64,000 bases of DNA from Anisus vortex (taxonomy: Eukaryota; Mollusca; Gastropoda; Planorbidae): NCBI GenBank assembly GCA_949126835.1, contig OX421506.1, forward strand, positions 31,777,378-31,841,377, read 5' to 3'. Positions 23,191 through 33,473 of this stretch are shown piece after piece. The first letter of the stretch is position 1; the number at the start of each line of letters is the position of its first letter. A model generated the notes under the pieces. That model made no database searches. It had not been told where the DNA came from and saw only the letters and a program-made list of their open reading frames with translations. The translations under genes and the position numbers were made by a program.

Positions 23191-25941
23191 CTAACTATCA
23201 GTGAATTTGACATTCAATTCATCCTGTACTCCAGGCATGAATTTTACAAATAAGAGTAACAATGTTAACAACATCAAGCTTATTCCAATTGTTTTCAGAA
23301 GGTAAGGCTTTATCATTTTCAAATGATATAATATATTTGCCTTTCTTTCATCACACAACAATGGCATCTGCATGTGAGCAGTGTACAATTTTTTTCTAAC
23401 AAATACAGTTATGTCAGACAAAAAATTTATGTACTTATCTAGGTACTTGCTCAGCCCAAGGAGGTCCAATTCGGTCGGCCATTCCTCTTGAAGTATTTTG
23501 AGTGGTCCTTGGACAGTGGGTCCAAAGATTGGTCCATAGGCTCCTCGACTTTCCGGATGGGATTCAGTTGACCTCTCCTGCTCCAGGCATAAGTTCTTTA
23601 GGACAGGATTGAAGAGTTCCGGGGCGAAGTTGGTCCTTTGATCTGTCGGTATGGATTGTGGTAACCCATAGCTTTTGATAGTTTCGGTCCAGCTCTCAGC
23701 ACTCGTTTCTTCAGTGATGCTCCTCCAATCTTCATCTGTACCGGCAACTGCAGGTTTGCATTGTTGTTTGAACATGCTGTGGTCTATATGTTCATAGACA
23801 TCAGTAGTAGGATTTTCTTTCTCGTCGACAGCTTTCTCATGCAACTGTAGCAACTCTGGATCTACTTTCTGCTCAGCAATCAATTCATTTTGTGATGACT
23901 TCTTTGATTGTTCATTTCCTTTCGGACAATCTTCAATCATGGAGAAAATAGTAGTATCAAGTTCCACTCCTTCTTCCACTTTCTTCTCTCGTGGGAGAAT
24001 TTCTTCTTTATTTTTCTTTTCTTGTGAGATAGTTTCTTCTTTCTTTTTCTGTGGTGTCATACCATTTATGACATCACCTACAGGATAAAGTTCTTTTTCT
24101 TTTCCTGTCTCCACAATAGGACTAGGGTCTGGATTTTCCTTCACAATCAGTTCAGGTCTCACCCTCCCTTTCGCCAAATCATTTGCTAGTATAACAGATA
24201 TGCCCTCAACAGGAAGTTTTGATATTACTCCAACTGTCACATATCCTGTCACCAAGTCAGATGTGAGGTATATCCTATGTAGAGTTATTTCTTCTTTCCA
24301 TTCAAAACCTCTCACTAGGACAGTCTGTCCTGTCAATGTATTATCATTCAATGGTAATACATCTTTAAGCAGCAGTGTTAATGATGCTCCTGTGTCTCGT
24401 AATATTCTTACGGACTTCAGTGGTCCTTCCTTTTGTAAGGCCACCCAACCTTCACTAATGAACGGTTGAAAACTGCACAGGGTCTCTGTGTCAATTTTAT
24501 TCTTCCCTTGACCATGACTTTCGGGTGTTGTTTCATCTTTCGATGACTTCAGACTCTTGTTCGAGTCAAAAATACTTTGGTCTACTTTTTCGTCTCTGTG
24601 GACTTGGACAATTAATCCAATAGTAGCCATTCTGTATTTATAATCAGGATATTTATCCTCATTATCTTCAGTTGTAGATTTCTCTACCTTCTGACTTTTG
24701 CTCTCAGGCAAATCCACCCTCAGTGTTTCTGGTTTAGAAGAATCTTTCTTCGAATTCAGTTCGTTTGTATCTTCGCTTTCTTGTACATTCTGTATTTGTG
24801 CATGGCTGGCACACATGACCACTTTGTTAGGTCTTTTATCTTTCCTTATACTCCAACAGTCTTCTATGCTATGTCCGGTTCTTTTACAAAAAGTACATTG
24901 GACGTTTTTGTTGACAGGTTTCTTATGAACATCATTTTGTTTCACAAAATGCTCCTTTTCACGATGTTGTTGTTGTGTGTTTTCTCCTTGCCGTTGTGAT
25001 CTATTAAAAGTCTTTTCACCAGCTGTCCTATGACACAATGTATACTGTTCAGCTAAATCAGCAGCCTTATGTGGGTCAGTGATGTCACGCTCGGATAAAT
25101 ACATTCTTATATCCGGCCTCACTTTGTTAATAAAATCCTCTAACAGAATGATATCTTTCATTTCTTTTAATGTGGAGATATTTCTGGATTTTATCCACTG
25201 ATCCATTAACTTTTCTTCTGCTCGAAGGAAGTCTAAGTGTGTTTGGTAAGGGGACATTGTGTACTGACGGAACCTTTTCCGATAACTTTCCGGTATTTGG
25301 TTGTACGCTTTAAGTACAGTGTCTTTAATGACTTCATAATCATTCAAATGTTCCTCTTTTAATAATAGAACACAATCTCTTGCCCTTCCCTGAGTAAAAG
25401 CTGTTCTGACTAATATTCCCCATTTATCTTCTGGGAACTTAAAATCTCTGCAAGAAATTTCAAAGGTCTGGAAGAAATTAGCTATTTCACTTTCTTTATC
25501 AATGTAGGTAGGGACTAGCTTTTTCCATCTGGCCATCTCTACATCATTATGAGATTCTTTTTTAGTAGCTCCTATCTTTGCTAGCTCTATTCTTTCCTGA
25601 CTTTCTATTTCTCTTTGACTTTTCTTATCTCTTTCCTGACTTTCTATTTCTAGACGTCTTTGTTCCATCTCAAGCCGTTTTTCTTCCATTTCAAGCCGTT
25701 TCATTTCTAGTTGAAATCGGAACTGTTCAGACATCTGACCTTCAACTTGATATCCCTCCGCGCTTGATTCTACTTTCAACTTTCCACTCGCAATCAACAC
25801 ATCTTTTATCTGCTGTGTCAACACAGTTCTGGATGGTGTAGTTTCAGTAACTTCTATCTTCAAGATCTCAGCGATCTCTTTTAACTTTTTTATTGATAAA
25901 GTTTTCAAAACTTCTTCTTCTGGATTTTCAATAAATTCCAT
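23191..25941 (-). CDS. gag-protease-partial integrase polyprotein, 916 aa, with C-terminal hydrophobic helix
   Basis: The start is an ATG 174 bp after the 5' LTR. Domains in order are a SAP-like helix-loop-helix (about 10-55), a charged coiled coil rich in LEME and RRLEIESQER (about 75-120), a gag core (about 135-300), a CCHC knuckle (CTFCKRTGHSIEDC, near 350-363) and a retropepsin with an intact RDTGAS (D516-G518). An acidic/lysine linker follows, then integrase scraps. GLPQSIPTDQRTNF matches the second-Asp motif but has R for G. HPESRGA then jumps to GPTVQGPLKILQEEW, removing the catalytic Glu segment. The first-Asp region and the zinc-binding N-terminus are missing. The last ~30 residues hold a hydrophobic stretch (ISLMLLTLLLLFVKF, about 885-901) that could span a membrane. 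Integrase cannot be catalytic. The long open frame in a young copy suggests the gag-protease part is still used, which is inference. Confidence 0.85.
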   Translation of the reverse strand: MEFIENPEEEVLKTLSIKKLKEIAEILKIEVTETTPSRTVLTQQIKDVLIASGKLKVESSAEGYQVEGQMSEQFRFQLEMKRLEMEEKRLEMEQRRLEIESQERDKKSQREIESQERIELAKIGATKKESHNDVEMARWKKLVPTYIDKESEIANFFQTFEISCRDFKFPEDKWGILVRTAFTQGRARDCVLLLKEEHLNDYEVIKDTVLKAYNQIPESYRKRFRQYTMSPYQTHLDFLRAEEKLMDQWIKSRNISTLKEMKDIILLEDFINKVRPDIRMYLSERDITDPHKAADLAEQYTLCHRTAGEKTFNRSQRQGENTQQQHREKEHFVKQNDVHKKPVNKNVQCTFCKRTGHSIEDCWSIRKDKRPNKVVMCASHAQIQNVQESEDTNELNSKKDSSKPETLRVDLPESKSQKVEKSTTEDNEDKYPDYKYRMATIGLIVQVHRDEKVDQSIFDSNKSLKSSKDETTPESHGQGKNKIDTETLCSFQPFISEGWVALQKEGPLKSVRILRDTGASLTLLLKDVLPLNDNTLTGQTVLVRGFEWKEEITLHRIYLTSDLVTGYVTVGVISKLPVEGISVILANDLAKGRVRPELIVKENPDPSPIVETGKEKELYPVGDVINGMTPQKKKEETISQEKKNKEEILPREKKVEEGVELDTTIFSMIEDCPKGNEQSKKSSQNELIAEQKVDPELLQLHEKAVDEKENPTTDVYEHIDHSMFKQQCKPAVAGTDEDWRSITEETSAESWTETIKSYGLPQSIPTDQRTNFAPELFNPVLKNLCLEQERSTESHPESRGAYGPIFGPTVQGPLKILQEEWPTELDLLGLSKYLDKYINFLSDITVFVRKKLYTAHMQMPLLCDERKANILYHLKMIKPYLLKTIGISLMLLTLLLLFVKFMPGVQDELNVKFTDS

Positions 25942-26094
25942 TCTTTAGTTAAGAGATTTATAAAGTGGTAAATTTTTCCAACTTACGTTTTTCCAATCGG
26001 AAGAATAATTTCAGCGTTCTTAGGCTTGCTCAGTAGGTCACTGCTCCAACACACAACACAACACAACTTGAATATATGCTTCACTATACAACTA

Positions 26095-26114
26095 TATCGG
26101 ACGAAGACCGCAAA
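26095..26114 (-). promoter_or_regulatory. possible primer binding site, weak
   Basis: Next to the 5' LTR the minus strand reads TTGCGGTCTTCGTCCGATAT. It shares TCGTCCG with the tRNA-Pro primer complement, at roughly the right spacing, but mismatches elsewhere. Another tRNA may be the primer. Confidence 0.3.
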
Positions 26115-26115
26115 C

Positions 26116-26742
26116 TGTTATGGACCTCTATATGATTGACTATTATTACGACTCGTTAAATCGGATTCAATGAATATAGTTGTATCTTTATTAGAAGTCT
26201 CTAGATTCTGCTAATCTGTAGCCCAAGCTAGGGGTTCCTTGACTGACAGGTCTATGCAGCAATGTAGTTATATTCGTGATAATTATCTTCAACACCTTTC
26301 TCAACAATGATAGATCAAACAACTCCAGTTGTTGAATAAACAATTTTATTTAAATTGTAGACTCAATATAAACGATCAATAAACTTTATCAACTGATGGC
26401 AACATAAGTATCAATAAAATGGCATTATATGTACATGTATGAATATAGCGACTTCACTCTACAAACGTTTAAACTGAACTAACTTTAAGGAGGTCGGGAC
26501 TTTACAAAGAAAACGATCATCGAAGATTCTACAGGGTCTTAATACGCATTTTAACCTCTTTCTCTATAGAATACTACGATCCAGAATTATCCTCCAATTT
26601 CCACGGGATTTGAACGAATTATTTTATTTAAACTGCCCTCAGGGCATAAAGGTCAAACCTTGGTCGCTTTGGACTCTGATACGCACTTGTTAAGAGGTCA
26701 ATGCCTTACTACGTCATTCATTTATGACCGAGATTCGTAACA
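26116..26742 (-). repeat. 5' LTR of the non-autonomous element
   Basis: It is the 627 bp partner of 20383-21009, identical by eye. In element orientation it precedes the leader and the ORF and would carry the promoter. Confidence 0.95.
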
Positions 26743-26880
26743 ATAGAGAGATATTGAGATAGATAGAAAGAGAGATAGAGGTAGGTAGATAAAGAGATAG
26801 ATTTATATAGAGAGAAATAGATAGATAGAGAAAAAGAGAGAGAGATAGAGAAAGGAGAGAGAAAGAGAGCGAGAAAAGAA
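26743..26880. repeat. GAGA/GATA microsatellite, right part
   Basis: ATAGAGAGATATTGAGATAG-type units continue the array that ends at 20382. Frames rich in S-L-S-L-Y on the minus strand come from it. Confidence 0.9.
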
Positions 26881-29331
26881 TGGAGGCGGGTAGGGAGTCT
26901 TTTCCGCCTCCTACGTAACATAGCGAACGGACCTGATTACGAGTTATTCGGTCCGAAGGCTTGAGTTCCAAACGGAAAACGTCGATTGCCATTAACGCAA
27001 CAGTTTTGATGAATTGGCAACAATCAGGCATTTCACGAACCCATGCTGGTACTAATTCTTTACAGCCTTTTTCTTGTGCTCACTCCCCCCCCTCTCATTT
27101 CCTCCCAAGCTACAAACTCGCATTAATACCATAAGGGAATCGGGCGTGGGGGGCATTTCTCCTCCCCTTTCCAATTATTTCCTTCGCCTCCCCCCCCCCC
27201 CGATACTACTAGTCCTCATTCATAACCTGATACCCTTTTCACACGTGCACTGTTCTGTTTTGTGGGAATTCCCCCTAAAACTAGAGAGAGAAGAATAAGA
27301 AGAAAATCAACAACGCAGGTTCACATTGGTGCTCTGCATTTTCGACTTGGCATATTATCTAAGCAATTTCGTCTTTTAAAAAAGGAGATTAATACTTACT
27401 TTGACGTCATCAATTCATGTGGTGGGTGGTACCTACCTTAACTTTGTGCGCATGCGCATCTGGTACCCCCTCCCCCTAAGTCTCTTCGCGATATGCCCTC
27501 TTTTTTTTTTTATGTAGACGATTTGTATCTCCTCTGCACATCTTCGCTTGATTTGGGGGAGATGGGCATTGGCATGGGCGCTGCGAACGCGACCATGGCT
27601 GTTGGGGGCAAGTATTCATTGGAGGTGCATGTCGAATTATTATTATGGGAGGCTCAGTTGGCTAAGACTAAGATTTCGGAGGAAGGGGGGGGGGGGCTTA
27701 CGATGTACCTCAAGCGCAAGGCGCTTTTGAGCTTATATAACGTTAAGGGCGACGTCGAGTTAGCGAGAAGGGTGAGGGTGGTGGAAAGGGGGCGACGATG
27801 ACACGCCAACAGGGCGAAAGTTTTTTTTTTTTCTGGGGGGGGGGGGGGGATCTTGAAATTGTAAAAGAAAAAAGAAAGTGTTTGTTGACTAGACCTTTTC
27901 CCAGAAACAAAGAGTTTCCCCCCTCGAGGATTAGCTCGGGATTGTTAGTGTTTAGCGCCTTGCTTGACGTATCCAGCGGGTTACAAGCTCTCTCTCTCTC
28001 TCGTCTCGAGGAGGGCGGTAGAGAGGGGTGGAGTGGGCGGAATGGGGAAACATAAGATTTAAGATTTATTGTTCTTGCTAATTGTTTATCTGGAAACGCC
28101 GTGAGAGTCGCGGCCGCCTGACCCTTGACCTTCAACCCCCGCCATCTCGCCCCCCCCCCGTCCCTCCTCCACATCCCACCCCCTCTGTGTTGAGTGGCGG
28201 AGCTTAGTAAAAAAGGAATTTCAAGACGCGCGACAATTTTGTGCGTGAGTGTGTGCGTGCGTGTGTTTATGTTTCTAACGAGAGTGAGTGTGAGAAATTC
28301 AACCTGTTGATAGCGCCCCCCCCACCACCCAAACACCTCTTGGTGGTTCGGGGCACTCGAGAGAACTTGATGTAACGACCTTTATAAGGCCCGGGGCCCC
28401 CTAACAAAGAGGGTAAGAGGACGGGCCATATTGCCGACATTAACATCTTGCTTGCAGACCCCCTTTCCCTCGCATCAATTCATTTTTAATACACTACAAC
28501 ACAGCCCCCTGCTGTTTAGGTTAGGATTACGGTAAGGTTTGAGTTGTGTGTATGCTGCGCCCGCCCCTTTGACCTTCACCGCGTAACTTTTTTGGGCTGT
28601 CAGCATCCAATTTATGCCCCACCCATCACGGGTCTTAAAGTGGTGGCTTTGTTTCAATTAAAATAAACCACGAACCATCACCCCTGGCTAAGTTGGTGGG
28701 GTTTCAAATTATCTCCCCATTGTTTACTCGTGGATGTGTAGAGTTTCTCAAAAAGCGAGACAAGGGCCGAGTTACTGAAATGTTGCGAGGCTGGGTGATA
28801 AATGTCCAGATTTCCTGAAATGCTGGGAAAATAATCCACTCTTTCATTTTTATCACAATTTCTTTTTATATGGAATAAAATGTGTTTTAGTTACTCAAAA
28901 GCTTAGGCCTACTTGTTAGTTTGTCTTTCTCCATTCTCTAAAAATAAAAATTTAGCAATATTATTTTAAAATTTTAAAAGCGTAGTGAACCTAACTAGAA
29001 ATAGATCTAAAAATTGGTTCCATACAATTATAATGAACTTCGTTGAAATAGTTCTATTTCTATTCAAGTAAAACAAATGCATATTTGACATTTACACACA
29101 ATATATAGGTCATGCAACGGTAGTTAAAAATGTGGTGATCGGATTTTCCCGGACTTAGTCTTGGCGCGCAACGGAATTATTTGTAAATGTTTTACGTTTT
29201 GCCAGGCTTAAAAATTTTTTTTTAGGTTTCTCTTTTCCAATTATACCGGCTTATGATTCAATTTTTTAGCAATGAATGCCGCTTTAAAAACAGACACTTA
29301 TTTTTTTTTAATATTATAAATTACATAGGGC
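26881..29331. other. unassigned non-coding DNA
   Basis: C and G runs (27190-27201, 27686-27696, 27835-27849) and a CT run near 27990-28003 dominate. The 197-codon minus frame 27743-28336 is Pro/Arg-rich and follows these runs. No recognised gene is seen. Confidence 0.5.
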
Positions 29332-29461
29332 CTACGCTCCTTCTATAAAGAAGATTATTGCCTCCTACGCACATCCGTGGTTTGAGTTTAAACCTGCATT
29401 TCTATAAGTGTTTTAAATGATCTTATTGGTTTTCCCTGGTTTGTTCAGACAACCCATTACT
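29332..29461 (+). repeat. interspersed repeat family B
   Basis: CTACGCTCCTTCTATAAAGA, GATTATTGCCTCCTACGC, a GGTTTGAGTTTAAACC segment, AGTGTTTTAAATGAT and CTGGTTTGTTCA follow in the same order as at 59516-59647. The palindromic segment lies where a decayed pol III B box could be, so a SINE is possible. Confidence 0.65.
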
Positions 29462-29898
29462 TTTTTATGAAGCCTGATGTTTTGTTACAACACACACGCA
29501 CAATATCTGGCGTACCACAACTCTTCTCATGATGCAGAAAACAGTTCAACCACACACACACACAAATATCATGGCCGCTTTCATTGTTTGCAGAATACCC
29601 CAAATCTCTCCAAGTTCTAACACACACTGGAACACACGCCCACAACAACTGGAAAAAAAAGGAGGAAAAAACTGTCGATAGAAGTACCCCCCTGGGGTTA
29701 CGCTGCTGGGAAGATATAGTTTTTAGCCAGGGGGGCTGAAAGGGGCTCTGCCTGCCCTTTATAGCGCCATGTGCCACCCAGGCAGTATCATTCATGGCTT
29801 CTAAAAAGGATAGAGAAGAAAAAAGATTGTCTTTGAATTCAACGTTTTGATATATATTGAGCCCAATCATATTAGGCATAATTAGGCATATTGATCTA
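29462..29898. other. unassigned DNA between repeats
   Basis: A minus frame of 170 codons (29457-29969) crosses this area but begins inside the SINE 3' end and shows no domain. CA tracts lie at 29553-29564. Confidence 0.45.
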
Positions 29899-30164
29899 AA
29901 AGTAAAGTAAAGTATCCCGTCGGCTCTAATGAATCCATTGAAGCAGCGCTCACCAGTTTCTGTGGCCACGGCATACTCGGGGATTGTGTGGCTAGCACAA
30001 TGCTCAGCAGCTTTTACGTTACTAACCTATTTAAAGTGAGGTAGCCTACCCATCCGAGATTGGTAGACTCAGGGACACCCTCTAGACCCGTGAACTAATC
30101 CTAGCCTTCACTGGGATTCGAACCCGGGTACTTCGGTTCGCTAATCGAGCGTGCTGCCACAAAG
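29899..30164 (-). mobile_element. tRNA-derived SINE, family A, near full length
   Basis: In plus-strand view it starts AGTAAAGTATCCCGTCGGC and carries CAGTTTCTGTGGCCACGGCA, the box B complement GGATTCGAACCC (30114-30125) and the head TCGAGCGTGCTGCCAC. Segment order equals the other copies, reversed. Length is about 265 bp. Confidence 0.85.
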
Positions 30165-30279
30165 TTCCCCCCTACCAGCGTCTATAGATATGTATTTGTG
30201 TGTTTGTGTGCAAAAATTGTTAGCATTGGTGAAAGTGGTGCAGCCTAGGCTCTACGATTGTGACGTCACGTTGACTTAC

Positions 30280-30609
30280 GGGAGCAGATATCTTCGGAAT
30301 CTGGTCGCATTTGACTCCTAAACCAAATTCCTCACGACGGCGGCATTTGTCTTCGTCACATGTCTGCCAAGCGCTCTGGAATCGGGTCAGGACTGCATAT
30401 ATAAAGTACAAGCCAAACGAAACGGCCACCGGATTGCACACAATTACATAGTCTGGTGGTCATTTCGCCCCTCTCCGTGGGCATAACCCAGGCCCACGAT
30501 TCTTGCCATCCAGGACCGACATAGCACCATTGGCTGTATCCGCGGAACCATTAGAGCTTTTCGCCGAGAGACGAATCTCTCCGGAAAGCCCAGAGCTTTG
30601 GATCATCAT
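30280..30609 (-). CDS. candidate host coding exon with an in-frame TGA
   Basis: Minus-strand reading from an ATG at 30609 (context GCAAAAATG, A at -3) gives 49 codons beginning MMIQSSGLSGEIRLSAK, then a TGA (30462-30460). The same frame then stays open for exactly 60 codons to a strong splice donor, CCC|GTAAGT, after 30280 (phase 0). The second part has a hydrophobic run (VIVCNPVAVSFGLYFIYAVL) and a Cys/charged segment (TCDEDKCRRREEFGLG). I do not recognise the protein. The open length, donor and composition favour coding, but the TGA, the lack of a clear acceptor and no homologue in hand keep this uncertain. Alternatives are two unrelated chance frames, a pseudogene or a recoded stop. Confidence 0.3.
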
Positions 30610-30830
30610 TTTTGCTTGAAAAGAGGGACTCTAATTCTGGCAGCATGGCGACCACGGGGCCCCGGAGGGAGTATGGCTTTGTAGGTACACTTTCCTCTTT
30701 CTTTTGTCATACGAGAAATCGGTGCAGATCTCGTAGACTTGTGAGCAGTATTAAATGGAATGCAGAAGAAGCTGAGTATGATTTGCAGACAGATTCCAGT
30801 GGAGTCTTTAGCACTTGGTGTTGTCAGTGA

Positions 30831-31566
30831 TTGGCGCTGACACTTTTAGAATGACAGAAAGCCTCATTGTTGTCATATTTCCACCTCATCTCAGCTTGTA
30901 TGTAAAAAAAAAAGGTGTGATGGGGGTGTTTCGGGAGAGGAGAGGGCGGGTTGGGGCGAAGTGTGGAGTGGGAGGTGTGAAGATCCAATGGCAGCGGCGC
31001 TCACAGTCTCACTGCTCACCACTTGACGGCACCTCTGCATTCTCTGAACAAGGGCGCACTATACTAGGCGTGACAGATGAATGCAAGCGCGCCTCCCCCC
31101 CCCCCCATGTGTATCTGTATGTGTCACGTAGGTTCCCCCCCTCACTCCTATCTGGTGCAGCACAGTTCATTCAACAGGTGGACACAGAACAAGATCTGCG
31201 TGTAGGAGGGATGGGGTGTGTGAAGAACAGGGCGCCAGTGCTTGCAGGGGGGCATGAAACCGCGCTAGTCCACATGTCATACAGAAAGTGTTGGAATTAT
31301 GTAGTAGAGAAAGGGGAGCGTGGGGAGGCGGAGTCGTATTATTTAATAATAAACATCTTGGAATGTTCTCTGCAGGGCGTGTCTCCTGATTCATATGACA
31401 TCTCTCTTTTATTAAAACAACAACTTCTACAACTTGCCGTTCTCACACTATCGTTTCACTGTTGTACATTAAAAAAAGAAGAAAAAACAGCTAAATGCGC
31501 ATTAACTGAGTTCTTTTATGAATGAGCGCTATATTATATTTATATGGCAAATCTTATACTTTAAAC
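30831..31566. other. unassigned DNA with a 236-codon plus-strand open frame
   Basis: A frame runs from a TTG at 30815 to 31525 and lacks an early ATG. It includes a G-rich patch (30935-30975) and a C run near 31098-31106. Its translation shows no family, signal peptide or repeat pattern. It is probably chance in a locally GC-rich stretch. Confidence 0.4.
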
Positions 31567-31787
31567 CAGGGGTCGGCAACCTACGGTACGCGTGCAAGAC
31601 TTGGCACACATAGGTCTTATGATTTTCAGTGGCACGCGGATGACACACAAAAACTCAATTCAAGTCTTGTATGCAAGACATTGAATGGCGGTGTAGGTTG
31701 ACTCTTATGACTGTTGGCAGTTGGCACGCTGAATGAAGTAGAAAATCCTACTTTGGCACACTTTTGACAAAAGGTTGCCGATCCCTG
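31567..31787. mobile_element. hAT-type MITE, CAGGGGTCGGCAACC family
   Basis: The ends are CAGGGGTCGGCAACC and GGTTGCCGATCCCTG. The flanks CTTTAAAC and TTTTAGAC match at 6 of 8, consistent with an 8 bp duplication. The interior lacks a transposase frame and shares GACTTGGCACAC and TACTTTGGCACAC with the copy at 32301. Confidence 0.85.
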
Positions 31788-32300
31788 TTTTAGACAATTG
31801 TGCCTTGTTAATAGGTCTGTGCAAAGCAGGGTGGCATAGCAAAGGCATTTAGTGGCCCGTACAATGCCCTGATCAGCAAATATCGCCAATGTTAACATTT
31901 ACATTTTTATAACATTCATTTTGAATTTAAGCGCAACTTGTTGAAAATTGAGTTAGGCCTATACATTTTAAGTCAGCTTTATATATGCCTAGACGTCTAC
32001 AGAGGCAGAGATTCACAGACGGAGAATATAATTTAAAAGAAAGGATGTATGCACGAATATGGGTACCGTATATGGAACTTAAAAGTAAAACAACCGAATC
32101 AACTTTTAAATAGTACATGCATAGACTTCTATAAACTATGATAGTAAAATTATTGACAACATTGTTACAATGTGTATCATAGCTTGTGCACTAAAGACGG
32201 TTATAACTATTTATAAATGAATATTATAAAAATGATCAGTTCATAATACATTTAAAAAAAAATGACAACGCTAATGGTGTTTATTTGTAAGCTTACAGAT
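31788..32300. other. unassigned A+T-rich DNA
   Basis: No gene or repeat is recognised between the two MITEs. Confidence 0.5.
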
Positions 32301-32496
32301 CAGGGGTTGGCAACCTACAGCCCGCGTGCCAGACTTGGCACGCAGAGCGTTTTTGAATCGCACGCTGATGACCTCCGAAATGGTAATTCAAGTCTTTCTA
32401 CAAGAAAAGAGCTGAATAACATTTAGGTTGCTGGCATGCTGAATGAATTAGAAAGTCTACTTTGGCACACTATTACAAAAAGGTTGCCAATCCCTG
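32301..32496. mobile_element. hAT-type MITE, CAGGGGTCGGCAACC family
   Basis: The ends are CAGGGGTTGGCAACC and GGTTGCCAATCCCTG. Internal similarity to the 31567 copy is clear (CGCGTGCCAGACTTGGCACG, CTACTTTGGCACAC). The 8 bp flanks TTACAGAT and GTATAGAG match at 5 of 8. Confidence 0.8.
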
Positions 32497-33473
32497 GTAT
32501 AGAGTATAAAGCGACTCTCCATGCTATCACATTTAGCATGCTTAGTGCGCTATTGTTCACAATTAATTGTGCGGGTTTGATCCCAAATATAAATGGAGTT
32601 CATACACAATTTTCCAAAATGTCGCTCTACGCAAGCGCCATTTTGCTTCCGGAACTACGAATTAGGTATTCATACACAGACAGACATTCTCTTACATATC
32701 TTGCACAGACTTTTATTTACAGACAGAAAAGCAAATAGAAGACTTTGTGTAAATGTTAAAAAAAACATGCATCCGAGAAGAAAACACACACAAAAACAAA
32801 AATACAAAAAGCTAAGACATGCCAACTAATATCCGGGCAGATAAAGGTAATTGCGGCGCAATATTAAAAAAAACGGTTCTCCGTTAGACGCGTTCATTTA
32901 GCTCATATCGCTTCAATTTCATCAAAGAAAACAAAACAAGCAACAACAAAAAAACACGCACAAAAAACAAGAAAAAACGAAGAAAAAAAAACCCAGCTAA
33001 ATTGCCGTGACGTTTGACACACTGAAACAAGGAGAAGGGGAGGGGGATAACTATTTCTTTACAAGAGTTGACCGGAAACATCACTCAGTTGACATGGATC
33101 GACATACGGACGTTAAATCGTTCAATCGAGAGGGGGCACAACAGTTTTAATCACTTGACGGTATCTCCTCCGCCCCTGTCCTCCCCCCCGCCCCCCCATC
33201 TTCATCACCTTTACAATATTTTTTTTAAATGCCCTCGACACCTTTCTCGTCTTTTAGCCCCCGGACTCGTGAAAAAATCGTGAAATTCCGTAGACCAGTC
33301 ACGAGAATGCACGAGAGAGGCTGTTGTTATGTGTTAGTGTGTTAGCTTCTTTCCACGAAGTCAGTGGTAAATACATTAAACATTAACGAGAACAAATACT
33401 ATGCCCTGTTTTAAAAAATGCCGGTGAACAGGATATTTCATAAGTTGTAAATACAAACGTATAAAGACTGTAT
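32497..33473. other. unassigned non-coding DNA
   Basis: A-rich tracts (32750-32815, 32930-32995) and a C-rich patch near 33175-33200 are present. No gene is seen. Confidence 0.5.

Larger units (their letters stand above)
20383..26742 (-). mobile_element. non-autonomous gypsy-type LTR retrotransposon
   Basis: Two 627 bp LTRs, identical by eye, enclose a 5106 bp interior read on the minus strand. LTR ends in element orientation are TGTTACG and CATAACA. A 4 bp target duplication, ATAG, flanks the element (20379-20382 and 26743-26746), though it lies in a GATA repeat where such a match could be chance. The interior has a 174 bp leader, one 916-codon ORF (gag, zinc knuckle, protease, broken integrase) and about 2.2 kb of A+T-rich non-coding DNA before a polypurine tract. 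RT and RNase H are absent. Protein similarity to the 37954-45681 element places it in the same lineage. It was probably mobilised in trans. Confidence 0.92.

Noticed and set aside
23191..23260. C-terminal hydrophobic segment read as a retroviral envelope
   Set aside because: A single helix at the end of a gag-pol frame, with no signal peptide, glycosylation-rich ectodomain or separate ORF, does not support env.
27493..27801. Plus-strand frame with FYVDDLYLL, reminiscent of an RT catalytic motif
   Set aside because: No other RT motif precedes or follows it, the upstream residues come from a T run (FFF), and the rest of the frame is unlike RT. A chance match is likelier.
27743..28336. 197-codon minus-strand open frame
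   Set aside because: It is dominated by Pro, Arg and Lys from G/C runs and a CT microsatellite.
29457..29969. 170-codon minus-strand frame
   Set aside because: It starts within the SINE 3' end and reads through unrelated DNA, with no domain.
30612..30830. Plus-strand frame with MATTGPRREYGFVG in a strong start context (GGCAGCATGG), a possible first exon
   Set aside because: Only about 14 codons look protein-like before a mediocre donor (TAG|GTACAC), and the opposite strand gives a better exon candidate next to it. RNA evidence could revive it.
30815..31525. 236-codon plus-strand open frame
   Set aside because: It has a TTG start, G-run derived residues, no domain, and no conserved pattern visible.
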